Below are positions 10,687 through 25,400 of a stretch of DNA of 64,000 nt, piece by piece; within the stretch, counting starts at the first letter, position 1, and every line of letters starts with the position of its first letter. A model generated the notes under the pieces. The model had not been told where the DNA came from and ran no database searches. It saw only the letters and a program-made list of their open reading frames with translations. Source of the stretch: Ascaris suum. Taxonomy: Eukaryota > Nematoda > Chromadorea > Rhabditida > Ascarididae. The DNA lies in NCBI GenBank assembly GCA_013433145.1, contig CM024172.1, positions 11,060,053-11,124,052 on the forward strand. Direction: 5' to 3'. A program made the translations under genes and the position numbers.

Positions 10687-12712
10687 GAGTGAGGGAAAGA
10701 TTAAAAAAATGCCGTTGGCATGAACGTCAATCAGATGATCGATGGGCATACACAGAGAGCCGATTATTGCCACTGTTAAGATAATGTGCTGAATACTGAC
10801 TATAGTTCTCCGAGCAGTTGTTTCCATGAGGTAACAAATTTGATTAAGGTGTATATAGGTATTACCCTCGTAACCTTTGTTGAACTCTCATACGATTTGT
10901 CCTCATCGTATTGTTGATCGTAATGAAATCAAATGTAACTTAAATATCACTCAATATTCTATATTACTGCGATCTTAGATTTTTTTTTTCGTAAGTGCCA
11001 ACCATATCAATAATATCCATCTCATGTGGTCTTACGTGCTGAAATATTTCATGAGAGTTGACGAATTTCAGGCGACATTTTACTAACGAATCATTCGTGA
11101 CAATTTCCAATCAATTTGAACTCGTTATGATTTGGGGAGAGTGAATGATACGGTTACAATCGAGGATATCTAGGATAGTTGTCGGATATAAGTGTATTGA
11201 GAATTCGGCAGCTAAAGTTTTCTCCGTGGCGTTTAGAGAGAGGATTCCTGTTGAAAATGAGGTTAATTTCATAATTTTTCTCCGTTTTATTTCTCATTTC
11301 TTAATTTGTTTCTTTTTCTGAAGATCGCTCCTTAAAGATTTCTGAATAACAAGGGTTAAAAAAAATTTTTTTTTTGATTGTTCCGCTTTATTTCTCTTTT
11401 CCTAAAGGTGCGCATATATAAATATTGTTTATGCGCCTAATATATATTAGATGAATCAATCTTTTCGTTGCATGATAAATGACGCTTTAGAAGATACCAT
11501 AGAAGACTTCTAGAATATGAGTCCAATCGGCATAAGGGAACTAATATTCGAGTTTCCTTCCTAATCCGTTTTTTTTTGTAATTATTCACTCCTATTTTTC
11601 AATATTTTTCGCGTTCCGAGAAGGCCCAGTAAAATTGAGATCGGGGGAAGGGGCTACCGTTTCCTGCACTTAAGCATATAGAGCAATTACTTACGGTTGA
11701 GTGAGAATGTTTATTCGATGGAGTATAGCAGCGATGCATTAATATATGCTTTATTTTGCTTGCAATTTACAAATGGAACGCGAATTATTTTGCTTTTTAT
11801 GCAATAAGCCTAATTACGAGCTCATTTTACAGTCGCAATGGGCTCATTTCTTATGCAACTATTCCTCATATATTTCAGAGTATGATTTCCGCTTTCATAT
11901 TTAATCTGCTCCATATCCAACCAGATGGCTTTATACCGCGTATATGGGCTATCCGTTCTGTTTTATTATGAATTTAGTTCACCTATAATGCTATCGTCGA
12001 AACTAATATTGCAAGAATCTTAGCCATTGCTTCCTTAACGCTAAAGACAGAATATATAAAGAGAGCAGCGCGTAGGGATCATTTCCTCTCGTCACTCAAA
12101 TTTTCCCCATTAAATGAAGCGACTATTGTTCTCATAGACTTTTATCTTCTAGCGTGTCAATAATGTTAATTGGACTTTAATCCACTAAGAGGGATGCTGT
12201 CAGCTTCGAGCTTAACATTATCTGTCATTCATTTTTGATAATACATTATAGCAAGGTGACATCTTATGGCAGCCGTCGTCTAACGATAAATTGATCATGG
12301 CGAAACTCGAAAATCTCGAATCATAAACACGTATCGATGTCTCGAATAAATTTAACTTGAATTTCTTACGATTTTTAATTTCCGGAAATTCTCCGAATCC
12401 GGAAAGAAACATTTCTGAAAACTTTCTGCCGAAATTTTCTTGTGATTGTGGTTGGGGATGCAAAATTTCCACAATTAAGTTGCACTAGTTAGAACGCATA
12501 TTGTTGTCGTTACATGCTTTCCCATATTTCTCTTCTAAAAGGGATTAGCATTGCTATATTTGTATGTATGTGCGTTTTTTTCCTCTGTCTGCATTTCTAT
12601 CTGTTCGCTAGTTTCAACTGTATAATCACTCCTACCTCCAACGAGATTTTCACTCGGAAGATTGATATCGCGTCACTTGTTTCATCCTTTCCATCAGGTC
12701 CGATGAGGTGGC
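10342..12712 (-). CDS. Middle part of the same unidentified minus-strand gene
   Basis: Exons 12712-12636, 12484-12370, 11247-11152, 10788-10754 and 10516-10342 join in phase and lead into the 10118 exon. Segments include FRVKISLE, then CNLIVEILHPQPQSQENFGR, EFPEIKN, LAAEFSIHLYPTTILDIL and FIDGEMGSAPITEIRR. The donors GTAGGA (12635) and GTAAGA (12369) are strong. The 35-base exon at 10788-10754 is the least secure. The intron 10753-10517 contains a (TA)n array. No start codon is reached, so the 5' end lies to the right; a further exon at 12980-12913 (GSCDKILIALFKTYFYRI) fits locally but its phase does not join the 12712 exon directly. Function unknown. Confidence 0.4.
10611..10685. repeat. (TA)n microsatellite in an intron
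   Basis: Nearly pure TA repeat of about 75 bases, inside the modelled minus-strand intron 10753-10517. Confidence 0.95.
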
Positions 12713-13440
12713 CTGGTATGTCCAGAAAACTAACCGACGTTTCAGTCATATATCGCTTATCGCTTATGAATATGAAGTTATCTTTGAAGCGATTATGATG
12801 AGATTATTATTTTTGTCTCCATTCAAGTCAATGGTTGTGAAGATCATGGTTATGAGGCGATATTTTCACCTCCCACGTGAACATCCTCGATGTCTTAGCA
12901 GCTGCAATTTACAATCCGGTAGAAATATGTTTTGAAGAGAGCAATAAGTATTTTATCGCAGCTTCCGGGTTTTATTTTCCCTGAGGTGATGTTGTGCGAT
13001 AGTTATCTCATTATTCCTCTCTCGTCACATGTGACTTTCTCTCTTCACTATTATCTGTTACACTTTTATTTTCTAATCTGTGAGCGATGTTTGTTTCTTG
13101 TTGGATTCATGTGTATTTTCTTCGACTATAAAATATATTTGCTCGAATTTCACTAAAGAGTTTTTGTATATCCTATCGAGGAAATAACAATTGTATAAGA
13201 GTTTCGATGAGCATAACAAAACTTGCGAAATGAAACAAACCAATATATCATTGTTCGGACAACTTCAATTGGTTTCATTCTCTATTGCAATTTGGGTATT
13301 GTCTCTCGATATGATTGCATGAGAATAGATGAACATTGAGTGATTCAAGTGAGTTTGGAAATTGTATCGACTCCTCTCGTGGAGTCGATAGAGAGCTTCC
13401 AGCAAATAACGCGAGTGAACGAACAAAGTTAAATTTTTAG

Positions 13441-13740
13441 GAGCTTACACTCAATAGGCCCTCATGGGAAGTCCCAATTTACCTGACGGCATCTGCGTAC
13501 AACAGGCTCAGATCCTGTTGTAGGAATATGCCCACAATTAAGGGCTTTTCAGTCCGGCGGCACTACCGCCAACACACTACTTAATACTGATCTGGTCTGC
13601 TGGGCTGAAATGAACTGAAATGAACTGGATGCGGGGGTTCCTCACACCTTATAAAGGGTAGCTAGTTGCCCTTTGGCGTCATGTTTTATTGAAGATGCTC
13701 CCTTCGCTAAATGGGCAGATTTATTCACGAATGGAGCGAC
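13441..13740. other. GC-rich, hairpin-dense island: candidate structured RNA or SINE-like element
   Basis: The base composition shifts abruptly to GC-rich here. Four separate short hairpins follow one another: arms 13465-13469/13472-13476, 13498-13506/13514-13522 (nine perfect pairs, 7-base loop), 13556-13560/13566-13570 and 13653-13658/13669-13674. A 10-base direct repeat (GAAATGAACT twice) lies at about 13607-13626. No long open frame and no tRNA-type internal promoter was recognised. Confidence 0.35.
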
Positions 13741-16700
13741 GCAATGTTTCTAGCGTCATTCCTTTCAAACTACCTACCTGCCAATGTTTTTGCTAGCCGC
13801 TTTCTATTTTGGTCATCGTAAACCATTGAATGACCTTTCACAAATCTCTTGTACTTTTTTTAAACGAACCATTCGTGAATAGCACTTTCAGCTGTTCTGT
13901 TGCACTTTCTTAGTCGATGTTCATCATATTTAAGTCAATGAATTCTAATCTGTTTCTTCTTAGGCTTAATTCGCGACTAGTCGCGAGAGAAATCGGTCAA
14001 ATTGTTTGAAAAACATTCCACAAAAAAAAATTCTTTTTCAATTACAGAATAAGAATATTTTTTGCCCTGAAATAGGAAGAAATAATTTCTTTTGCATCTA
14101 TAAACTTGCAAAACTGAAATAAACTAATATATTTAGTCCGATGAGAGTTTAATCTTACAATTCTGATGTTTGCATAATATTACGAGATTAGTGCATTACT
14201 ATTTGATAAATATTCATTTCGTATGGCCGAATGCATTTGTTTTAATGGATATTTCGATTATCCTCAATGCGTATAAATATGCATTCGTCGTTAGTACTAA
14301 ATATTTAACTACGAATGCAAACAAGGCGTAATTATTATGTTGTCGCAATGAAATAACTGGATGTTTGTTTAGTTGTATTAACCGACGCTATATTTATAAA
14401 GAAGGAAGCTTAAAACAGCAACTTCATACATGAAGTTTCATATACGCCTCGTTTTAGCATCGCATACGGTAAAAAACTATGAAAGGAATGTTCAAGGGAT
14501 GAATTCAAGAAGCATAGTGCGACAGATGGCTGCCACTGTGAAAGATGCCTAATTATTGGCCTTGTATGCGTAACCGCCCCCCATCCGTAAAACGATCGAT
14601 GATAAAAGCTAATTGAGCTCCATTTCGAGAGTGCTAACTTCACTCCATTCGTTCACTGCTATGTTACTTCCGTTCATTGAGAGCCGTTAAACAGTGTATA
14701 TGACGTGAATTCAGACGCCACATATCCTTCTGCTATAACCCGTATCTTTCTGCTCTTGTTTTCATGAGTTTCGTTCCTGCATATATCTTTGTTTGTGTGT
14801 TTGCATTGTTTTTTGCATGCGATTTTGTGCGTGTTTGAGCATATCTCTCCATATCTATGCGTGTATGCGTATTTCTGTGTGCATATGCATATGAGCATGA
14901 GCGCTGTGTGATGTGCCTGAATGTATGTATGTACGCGCTTCTGTTTCTGTCTGTTTGTTCGTTTTCACTTCAACTATAATTGGATTTGAGTTGATGAGAT
15001 GACCTGGCGATCTGTTGACGAATGAGTGTATTTGCGTTTATTCCATTAGAAATGCGCTCTTATAACTGATCAACGTTATTCAACAACACGTTTGTTATTT
15101 GAGCGTTTGTTGAATTTGTCGGTTGATTTTGCAGGAAGTAGCATATCTTATTAGGCGTTTAGCGGTCACTTTTAAAGAATTTAGGAACCATTGATAGGTT
15201 GATAATATATGATAAATTGTAATTTAGAAGCCCACTTTTTGCTATCTTTTTTTATGAGTGGCTAGAGGGATTTGTTACTAAGACTTATGTGCCTCGCATT
15301 GCTATCCGCAATGAATTTACATCGTTCGGCGTTTAGGAAGGATTCCTTAAGTTGTTAACTATCCATTAATTCTATGTTTAAGTGATACTTCCTTGCGATA
15401 TCGAAGTTTATGTAGCTGTCGTTTTTTTTTTCTTTTTTTCAGCTTCTAGCAATTATTTCGTTGATATTTCTCTTTGGTTTTTTTTTTTGGAAGCTGTTAA
15501 AAAAATTTCAACTAATCTGTTTTATATTCACATTGTGTGCAAAAAAAATTTTTATCCGTTGTAATATGATTGCAAAAAATTGAGATAGAGTAAAATAATC
15601 GGGTTTTTTTTTCCTGAAACTACGGAACAGCATAGAATCCTTTATGGGATTTCACGATATGTATACGAAAATATAGTGTAGTATAAAAACCATCGATGAA
15701 CTATTCAATGAATTTAAGCAATCCCTCTATATTAAATTCTTCAATAATCATAATCAATTTTCTCAATTCAATGTTTTTTTTTAAAGTCAACTATATTTTC
15801 AAATCGTTGAGTTATCCTTCTTTCATCATTGACACATTTCCATATACTCCTACTCGCGTATGTCATCGTATAATTTCCATTTTCTTCATAAGAATGAGAG
15901 TATAGGTTCTCAGGATGTGATCAAATTGGATCACCGAATTCTTTACCAGTGCTGCACTACTACGTTAGCATGATCTTAATATGCTAGTTAACTGTGTTGC
16001 AGATTAGTTTCTTCTTTTTTTTTGCCGGAAGTGATTCTTTCTTCTCGCAATATTCATCTATTCAAGAAAACCTTTGTTTATATTGGTGTTTTCCTATTTA
16101 TTGATTGATAGAGAAAGTATAGATTGTCAAATTGAAAGACCGGTATAGAATAGTCTGGTATAAACTGTAATTTTAAACGATGTAGGTTATGGTTTTAGAT
16201 TTGGAAAGTGCAAGCGAAATGCTATAGGTTAGTCGATGATTTGACGAAAAAAGAATAGAAGCTAATATTCTAAAGCATTCACAATGAGTTTAGAATACAA
16301 TGGTGCGATTTAGAAATACTCGGCATTGAGATGCTACCGCTTGCATTGATTGATCAGTGTGCTACTATCCAGCAATAAATCGCCCACTTTACACTATCGA
16401 ACGTCCATCTGTATATCGATCCGATCCATCGCACAGCTGATTCGATTTCGGCGTTTTGGATCGACGCATGAGCGCATAGATATGAACCTAGCATTTAAAA
16501 AAAACGACCGAATAATTGTTATTAAATATCTTAATTACCATTATGGTGATTCCTCTTCAAATCTTTTTTCGTGACGTTTCCTTTCCAGGGTTCGTTAACT
16601 CGTTTCAAAAAAGTTCTTTGCAAGTCATTTTTCAAATTTATATGCATTTTTACTCGAGAAGGTATTTGAAAATTTCCATTGAAGAGAAGATGAATTCGAT

Positions 16701-19478
16701 ACTAAGTGCATATTGCTAGACATTTTGCTAATTTATTCATGGTTCATTTATTTCGAATTTCTCTTATGTCTTTATTTTTTCGCCTCTTAAACTAACGCTA
16801 TGGACAAAAGTATTCAGTAAATTTAATAATCTATGAAAATTTTGTCGGTTTTTAGTTAATCGTCTTTCAAAGCTAATAATCATCCATTTATTTATCAGCC
16901 TACTCAAAGAAATACTGAAGTGAGCAGCGCCTTAACAGTATTATTGTAAGCGTGAAAAAGTTCGGATTTTACTTGTTGTGAAGATAAAAGTAACCGATTA
17001 TCAGTATTTATCACGTGTATATCATTTTTTATTCGTATGCGAAATATCGTACTCGAGATTAACTCGAAGATAACCGGATAAAAACGCTGTGAAAATATAT
17101 GCAAATGTTTCATTATAGATTATTACAGTTAAAAAAAGCCTTATGAAAGATGTTCATAATATAGTTTAATTGCACTCGAAATCGCATTGAATATTTTAAT
17201 AAGGCGGGATTGGATGATCGCAGATGAAAAGAGATTGATGGCTTATCTTTTCAAAAACGAATAGCGACTATTAGAAGTTGCGTATATAAGCTAACAATAG
17301 GTGTTGTTTTTTGAATATGATTTTTGCATACGCTTTATTCCATTGAATTAGTCGATGTCAATCTGCGCTGATAAACCAAATTTGTTTTTTTTTTTTAAAT
17401 GGTTTTCAATATTATTAATAAAAACTATTTCTTATATTCAAATATTTACCCAATATTGTAAATTAAAAATAGCACAGTTTAAACACACTAATTTGAACAT
17501 AATTGAGGATATAAGTCGGTTTTTTTTTTTAAATTCAGGTGAAAGCAACTTTCTTTCTTTGAATTATTGAAATGTGCGAATATTTACTCAGCAAATAAGT
17601 TCAAAAATGCTCAATTACCTTCTTGATCTATACAGTAGAGGATATTTTCCAGTAGTTTTCTTTAGTTGCTATTAGAGTGCAATGATCGTTAAGCGTCAAT
17701 TTTTTGTGCTATAAAAGCTGTTGGCAAAGAATTCAAGAAATTTTTCTCTGGAATTTTTCGTTACCCCCTCTTTCTCCTTCCCTCTTCCGTTTTGGTTAGG
17801 TTCCTCCGTTTTCTCTTCTTTCCCTTTCTTCCACATTTTTTCTTCGCTATTTAAGCATAACCGATTATCTGAGTTCACTTTCATAAGTAATTCTATAGTT
17901 GGCGGTATTCGAAACGCGCTAGCGATATGAAGTTGAAATTCACTTAATAGTTATTTTTCCATTGTTTTTTTTACAGCGTCAATTGGATATGCATTCATCT
18001 TGCGACATAGTGATATATTGCGCCATATTTGTATGTATGCAATTGTTAAGTGGTTGTCGTTCAATCGTTCTTTATAGGTTCGATATGAAGTTAGTTTGGC
18101 TACATAAGGGAATAGAAATACGCATATAGTGCCAATTTCTTTGGTCTTTTTTTTTCTCCAATTTTCTTAAACGCAACAACAAATTCTTCAATGTAGCTTT
18201 CAGTGTCCTCATTCTCGGAAATCGAATTCTGATTATTTGTAGTGATATTTGATAGTAAAACAAAATGCAAAAATAATAATGCCTAAAACATATTTGTTGT
18301 GGGCATTGATGCGATTAGGCCATTTAGAGCTTCGTTGTTTAAAGTAATGCTTTGAATTGGTTTAATGTGCGAATTATGAGAACAAATGAAACATTCACTA
18401 GAATTCTAGACATGATATTTTTTTCCCGTATTTCAGTCCACCAGATTTTACTCTAATATCCAAAAACAATTGTGTATAGCCTATGAATGCATTTTTCTAC
18501 AATGCTGAGTGGTTGAAAAGAAAAAACCTCAGCAAAAATAATTAATTTTGGAGCTGCGTATGAATGGTCGCAGGATAAATTCGACTCTGCAAGTCTAAAA
18601 AACGATTCCCCGTATCTCGAAAGATTCGATTTTGCACTACAGCTATTGATTAGTTTTCTTCTCAAGGGCATCGACAGATGGTATACGATGAATCGGTATT
18701 TCTCCCATGCCTTACTAACTTCTTGGGATATAAACGGGTTGGTTTTGTGTAAAGTCTCAACACATGCCTAAAGTTTCTAAAGAGAAAAGATGGGGCAATT
18801 GTGTGGGTATGAAACTACGATCGGCCATCAAGAATGTTTTGGAATATTTGCTTCTTTGTGACCTGACCGGTGCATAAGCCATGCAAATTTTCCATCACAT
18901 TCAGATACCTTTAAATTGTTCCGAACTTCATGAACAAATTGGAGTTATAGGGTGGACTCTACATATGATGCATATTATATGATGCATATAATATGCATTC
19001 GGCTTCACAAAATTAACTTCGTTATTTCCGCAGCTGAAATTAGCGCACACAGAAAAGAACCATTCAACCATTCAGGGTGGATTCACAAATACATACGCAT
19101 AGACAAAAGGCCACCCTAGTGCACTTTTACAAAATGAAGTTAAATTTATGGAAGTGCATAGAATTGATCGATGTGCACGAAATTCTGTGCATCTGAGTGT
19201 TTGTATCTGACTGTCCGTCTGTCAATGTGTCTGGCTATTTGTCCATCCCAACTCACTGATCGCCGCAGTTGAGTTCACGGAATTTAATGGACGTATGTAC
19301 ATTAATCCGGCATGAAATTTAATGATATTCGATTACATGTAGAATTATGCATATTAAATTATGCTTAAAATTTTGAGTGTATTTGATTACAAATTTGGCT
19401 GAATTTTAAAACTATTGAGGTTCCAAAAATAAAAGAACTTCTCATATGATACTGATGCGAGCAATTCTGTTTTTTTTT

Positions 19479-19504
19479 GGGGAGGGGAGGGGGGGGGGGG
19501 GGGG
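19479..19504 (+). repeat. Purine run ending in G16
   Basis: A GGGGAGGGGAGG lead-in is followed by an uninterrupted run, with G16 at 19489-19504. The pattern can form a G-quadruplex. Confidence 0.85.
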
Positions 19505-20769
19505 CGACGTTCTATTCGGAATCATCTGCGCTTTTCGTGAAAGGTTTGTTATATGTTTTGGTGAAACAATGCTAGTAGTGATGTTTAGATTCCTCTTTAT
19601 TCTTCTGAAAACGAGTACTAACGGCGTGAAGACATTTATGCTTTCAGCATTTCAAGCAGTATGTTTCTATCTCAATCGAAATGGTTAATTAAGAAAACGT
19701 ATCCAAGCAACCATTATTGTCTATCGAACTCCCAGATCGCAATATTTCTGCAAAAGTCTTGCACATTTCGAGTTTTTATTTCACTCCATTATTTCACTTA
19801 ATGAGACCTTTGACCTCTAAAAATCGAAGATAAATCATGTTAAATGAAGTGTTAATATCTACAATTTATTATGGCTATAATTGATCCTTTAAATTGTTGG
19901 ATGTAGTAAATCTCTAATTAATGAAATTAATTAAAGCATAAATTTTATGGCTATTTAAATATGTATGATGCAGAATTGAAGAATATAACTATAGCACTAA
20001 TTATGCAAATCATACTAATTGTTACTTCATAAAATCATTTAGCGATAGCCGTTAATTGCGTTCATCAATTGCCGATTTGTTTTCCATCACGATAAATACA
20101 GCGATAATGGTATCTACTGTGATTTTTTAAAGAAAAGGCCTCTAAATGATAACTGAGTGAGGTGTTAGCAAGCAGAATGCAGAATAAATCTGATGCTTGC
20201 TTACATATATATGTCTTTACTCGAATACTTTTTACCAGTTTGCTTGCATCTTTAAAAATTTTTTCAATTTTTGGTTTATCGGTTTACTAGTCAGTTTTAC
20301 CAGTTCATCAGTTGACCAATTTGCTTACATATTTATAAGCAAGCAAAATGCTGTACTACTTACATAACTGAGAACAAAATTACCAAAAAAAACTTCATCA
20401 TTTCTTGCTCAGTAAACATTTGATTATAAAGTAATACTGAGCTGGTTTTGATAAAGGATTGATATGTTAGCACATTGGATTCACATCTTTAACAGAGTTA
20501 TATTCTTTTATTTTCTCTTTCATTTTCTTCGATATGAGAGAAAATTTGTTCAGCAAATAAATTTCCACTTTTATTTGATCAAAGTAGAACTAATGTTTTT
20601 GAGAAATCATTGAATTTCTCTAATATAGTTACATCTATTTCTTTTCGAATAGTAGATAGTAAATAAAAACAAATAAATAAATAAACCGATGTATTTGTTC
20701 ACTAGGCTTATAAATAAAAAATTAACAAAAACAAATAAATAAATAATTAATTAATTAAATAAAAATAAA

Positions 20770-20772
20770 TAA

Positions 20773-20843
<71 letters not shown>
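20770..20843. repeat. (AAAT)n tetranucleotide array
   Basis: Near-perfect AAAT units, preceded from about 20660 by degenerate AAAT/AATT sequence. Confidence 0.95.
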
Positions 20844-22364
20844 GCTATTGACGCGTTAAAAGATTGAACCGTTTGTTGCAACTTTTTTACTTTTGTTAAC
20901 TGGAAGTATTTTTATAAATAACAAGTGCAGAATGGAAAAACTCTACCCAACGATAAACAATAGTCAATGCTGTATAATGTCTGCTAATTGGGCAAGCGAA
21001 TCAAGTAGCCGAGCAAAATATACACAACATCCAGTACTCTTTCGCTCTTGTCGTCCATTCAGAAAAGCCGAACAAAAATTGCTTTTTGATGTTGAAGCAA
21101 AACGATTTCGTCTGTTATTCCTTCTTATCTAATTTTTTCAACCAATATGGTGATATCTCAACTATACGTACAAATATGTGATGTATCTGTTTTCCACGGA
21201 GTGCCTTCAGTTTGGGTGAAATTAACATTATGGGATAGATTCCCCAATGGAATGTAATGCCGATGGGTTGTCTTTCAGCTAGATTTTCCAACCATTGTAT
21301 GCCTCTCAAGAACAGTTGGACAAACCTCATAAAGAGAGTCCAGAAACAATCAGTTCATTCTACTTAGCCACTCTTTTCCACTACCCATCTAAACGTAAAC
21401 TGAATTCGGTGCCAGTGTAGAGATTTTACTTTGAGAGATTTAAGCCGTTCACGTGAATGAGCAAGCGAAGGGAGGATTAAGTAGCCGACCAATTCTAATT
21501 TCTGCCGCGAAAAAATGTGCATTACATAAAAGCGCGTTTTGCGTTTCCGCTTTTAGCATCAGCCAGCTGTCGAAACAAACAACAAAAAGTTCTTTATTAA
21601 TGCGTTTTTCTCTTATAATGATCCTTGGCATAAATCAAGAGGAAAAAACACAAATTGTTTTTTGATTCGCATTCATCGATAGCAGACAAATTCAATATGT
21701 ATAATTTCAATGTCACATTTACATATCGTTAGTTGTTAGAGAAGAGCGAAATTGAAAACAGATTACTCTATAGTGAATGCGACATACATCAACTTCGATA
21801 TAGGCACCTCTTGTGGTTCGCTATCGTAAGCAATAGATTGCATACAAATACGAACGCAATCAATGAATATTTCAGATAATTAGCGCTGAGGTGCATGTTC
21901 ATTTCCGGTTGAAGAGGGGAGCATGAAGTGGGACTTTCCGCCATTTTGTGGAAAGTATGTGACGTTACGTGAAAAAAGAATTTCCTTTTCTAAGTGCGAA
22001 ATAATCATTTAACCGTTGTCGATGAAAAAAAAAATTGAATGAAATTTAAAGGAAAGCGGGCAACAAATATGGTTAATGCATCTATCAATGTCATAAACAT
22101 CAGTTATCCTCATTGCTCGATTTCGCTGAGAATAGATTGTTTTGTCGGTAGTGTTTACTGGTATAAGTTTGGTTTATTGATCGAGTCCGTCATATGCAAA
22201 CCGCAGGTGCTTATTCGAGACTATAGGCGGCTACTCATCGTTTAAGATGCAGCTGCTATGACCACTATTCATTTTTATTCGCTATTCACCTATGGATGAG
22301 ATGGAATAAATGATTTTCATCTAGCAGGAATGTTTTTTTTAAAACTTCTAATTGCATTGATAGG

Positions 22365-22410
22365 TTGTATAGATTGCAATAATAAGTTGCATTGTATAGA
22401 TTGCAATAAT
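22365..22410. repeat. 19-bp duplicated unit
   Basis: TTGTATAGATTGCAATAAT occurs twice, at 22365-22383 and 22392-22410. Confidence 0.85.
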
Positions 22411-25400
22411 CATATACAGGGCTTTGTGTTGAAATCTTTAAATATATGCGTATAATTACTTTTTGAATCTTTTCTTTGGTTAATTATAGTTTTCGAAAAA
22501 CATTTGATGGATTTGAATAAAATTTCATCTCATCTAATCGTTGTAATTTGTGATAACGAAGAATTTTAGGCTATACAACTTGTAGCACAATTTGAATGAT
22601 AAATCGATTATGACCTGTAGATCTCCATTATCCTTATTTGTTGAAAAAATCTGGAATTCTTCAACTATTGTTTTTCTTTCATCTTCTATTTTATTCAAAT
22701 TTATTTTCTCACAGCATTTCATAGTGGGAAAGATGTATAAAATACATTTGAAATGATTAGAAACAAAATGCTAATTAACAGAGGAGATAAGCGAAAGCAA
22801 AAAAAAAAAAAAATAAAATCAGAAAATTTAAAACATCTATAATACTTCCGGGTGAACGTCGTCAAACATCGAAAAGCATCAAAGCGTTTTCTATATAAGA
22901 GTAACAATAGTACTAAGATCTAAATGATTCAATCGAAGTTTGAAAGATGATTGTGTGATGCAAAATAATGATCATTGCACGGAGGCAAATATGAGTTTTC
23001 GAGAACATAGAACTGCGAAGATTGCTTCTATTAGGAAACTTTTTAATAAGCATGAAACGATGCGCCTATAATATCGACTATGAGGAGGAATAAAAAAAAA
23101 TTTTTTTTCGGAGAGTAAAGTCAAAAAAAAACCACTAACAATTTCATAGAGAGAAGAATGAACTCACTTTTGCGTCTGCAATAATCCAACAATTCCAGGT
23201 GAAAAATTTTAAACGTTGTAATGTAATTTCTCTAATATAGATCGTGATGAATTCTGTGAATAAAAAAGCAATGCGAGTGGACTATTTTTGAATTGTTTTC
23301 AACAGCGCAATACCGGCCATGAAGTAAAATATCCTGAAAACAGTAACGGGTTCCCGTTGCATGAAGACAACTTTGCCTAGATTCTCTGTAGAGTTTTGAG
23401 AACTGATCTAACACTAACAGCAACAAAACTCAAGTGCTTATTGCAATCTGAAAGGAAATCAGGTAGAAATTAGGTATTCAGATCTTTGAGTATATATGAA
23501 ATCAGGTAGAAATGTCGTTCAGTATATGCGGAACTGCTTCTTGAGTCTTTCTTTTTTTGATTACTAATAAAGTCATAAAAGGTGTGATAGAGTTGAAAAA
23601 AATTTCCTCTCAGCTGTCTATTGATTTAATATGTACATGAAGTCATGTCTTCGTTGAATGAGACTTACAAATTTTGTATCAAAAAACGCGGATTTTAACT
23701 GTTTCTACATATTTCGAGAGTGAATACCATCCTTTTTTTTTCGGCGCCTGATGTGTTAGTGGTTTAAGCTCACTATTGACGAATTTATAAAATGCTACTG
23801 AATTTCTGCCATTTACTCGCAAGTCTTTCATGATTTTTGGCAAATTTTGTGAAGTGATTTTCGTAGTGCTCCTAGTAACGATTAAATACCGTAAATCCAT
23901 AAAAGAGCCAAAATATGGAAGTGACTTTTAGGCTAATGTTAAGGAAACTAACGATTTAGCATTTCACTGCCGAATTGATAAAAGTATTAGACATGTTCGG
24001 GAGTTGACATATTATCAATGAAACCACCGGAAACATCGAACAGACATTTGCAGCAAAAAAATCGGAGACTTATATGCATAATGTCTCTTAACTTGATCTA
24101 ACTAGATTGCAAATGCAAATATAAGAAAAATTTAAATTTTTTGAGTACTACGCCATCATCAAATAAGGAAAATCACGGAAGGGATAAAAAAATTCTCCAC
24201 ATTTTGTCTAACCAATCCAGTGTGCAAAATTTTTGCCACCTATGACATTTTTGCTTATCAAATTTTGCCGGACATATTTTTCGCCAATTACAGCAAGTAG
24301 CAAAATTCTCCCGACTTTAGAAGCGATGTTGTTTGGGCGTGAAAAATTCAACGAAAATTCTCTCTTTTTTTTGAAAGATGTGCCAAAATATTTTGCTGAA
24401 TTCTCTTTGCAAGTTGGATAGCCTTGAAATATTATGAAGTTTTTTTTTTGTTAAGACAAAGTTGCAAACACGAAAGTATTTCTTCGAGCCTAACACTTCA
24501 GCGCGAACAATACCTTTCGAGCTGCTTGTTTTCTTGATGAGAAGTATCCTTGTCGAATTTCATTTCTATCCTTGTCCATATATAATCAGCAAATTGTTGA
24601 GTTTATTGCTTCAATACTTATTCTTAATGCTAATCAAAGATGCGTCTTCAAAACTTCATTCAATGGGTCTTATTATATATATTTTTTCTCTTCAAACATC
24701 ACGGCATTTGCATTTTCTTTTTACTTGCACAACAATACACGTGAAACATAAAATGTTGTTAAATTTTTTCTCGTCGCATATTTAATGATATTGATGGGTG
24801 GTATTTGCTAATTGAGATGAGCTAAAATGCTCATTTCATGGAAGTAACCTCCGATCTTTGACAACGAGTAAGGAAATTACTTAAAATTCCCCTAACGTTG
24901 TCAAAAAGATCCCAACTGCTATGAAAAAGCGAATCCACAAAATGCTCAACAAAATCGACTAAACATGAAGAATCATACAGTGGATTTATAAATATTAATT
25001 GAGTTTAGATTCACAAATATTAATCAGCAGTTTTTTTTTAGTGATTTGAAAAAAGAATTACGCGTTGTATGTTTACATACTCGAATATCAATACGTCTGA
25101 ATGTAATTTGGTTTACTAATTTACTCGTAGAACACCAAAGGTGTTGGGTTTGAATTGTTGAAATACTGTTGCTGTTAAAATATTCTAGAAGTACATAGTA
25201 GAGATCAGCACATCCAGCAGATCATCGCCGATAAAGCGTCTTTTCGCAATAGGAATATTAATGAGAGCAATGCAACAGGAAGAGCAATTTTGAGACGTGA
25301 TATTTCTTATGAATAGTACGAATCAACTCTCAAATGCTACTCGTAAAGGATACTATTTAATTATGGCCGAATAATTATGGTTTGAGGATGATGCGATGCG

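Noticed and set aside
10543..10827. Minus-strand frame beginning METTARRTIV and running into the TA array
   Set aside because: The tail is Tyr-Ile translation of (TA)n. A different frame over the same bases fits the exon chain of the minus-strand gene.
12514..12980. Three overlapping plus-strand open frames
   Set aside because: None joins another in phase. GC-richer sequence is open in several frames here, and the minus strand offers a strong exon (12712-12636).
21115..21345. Open frames on both strands; a plus-strand WNVMPMG string recalls reverse transcriptase
   Set aside because: The match is a few residues with stops nearby and no other polymerase motif.
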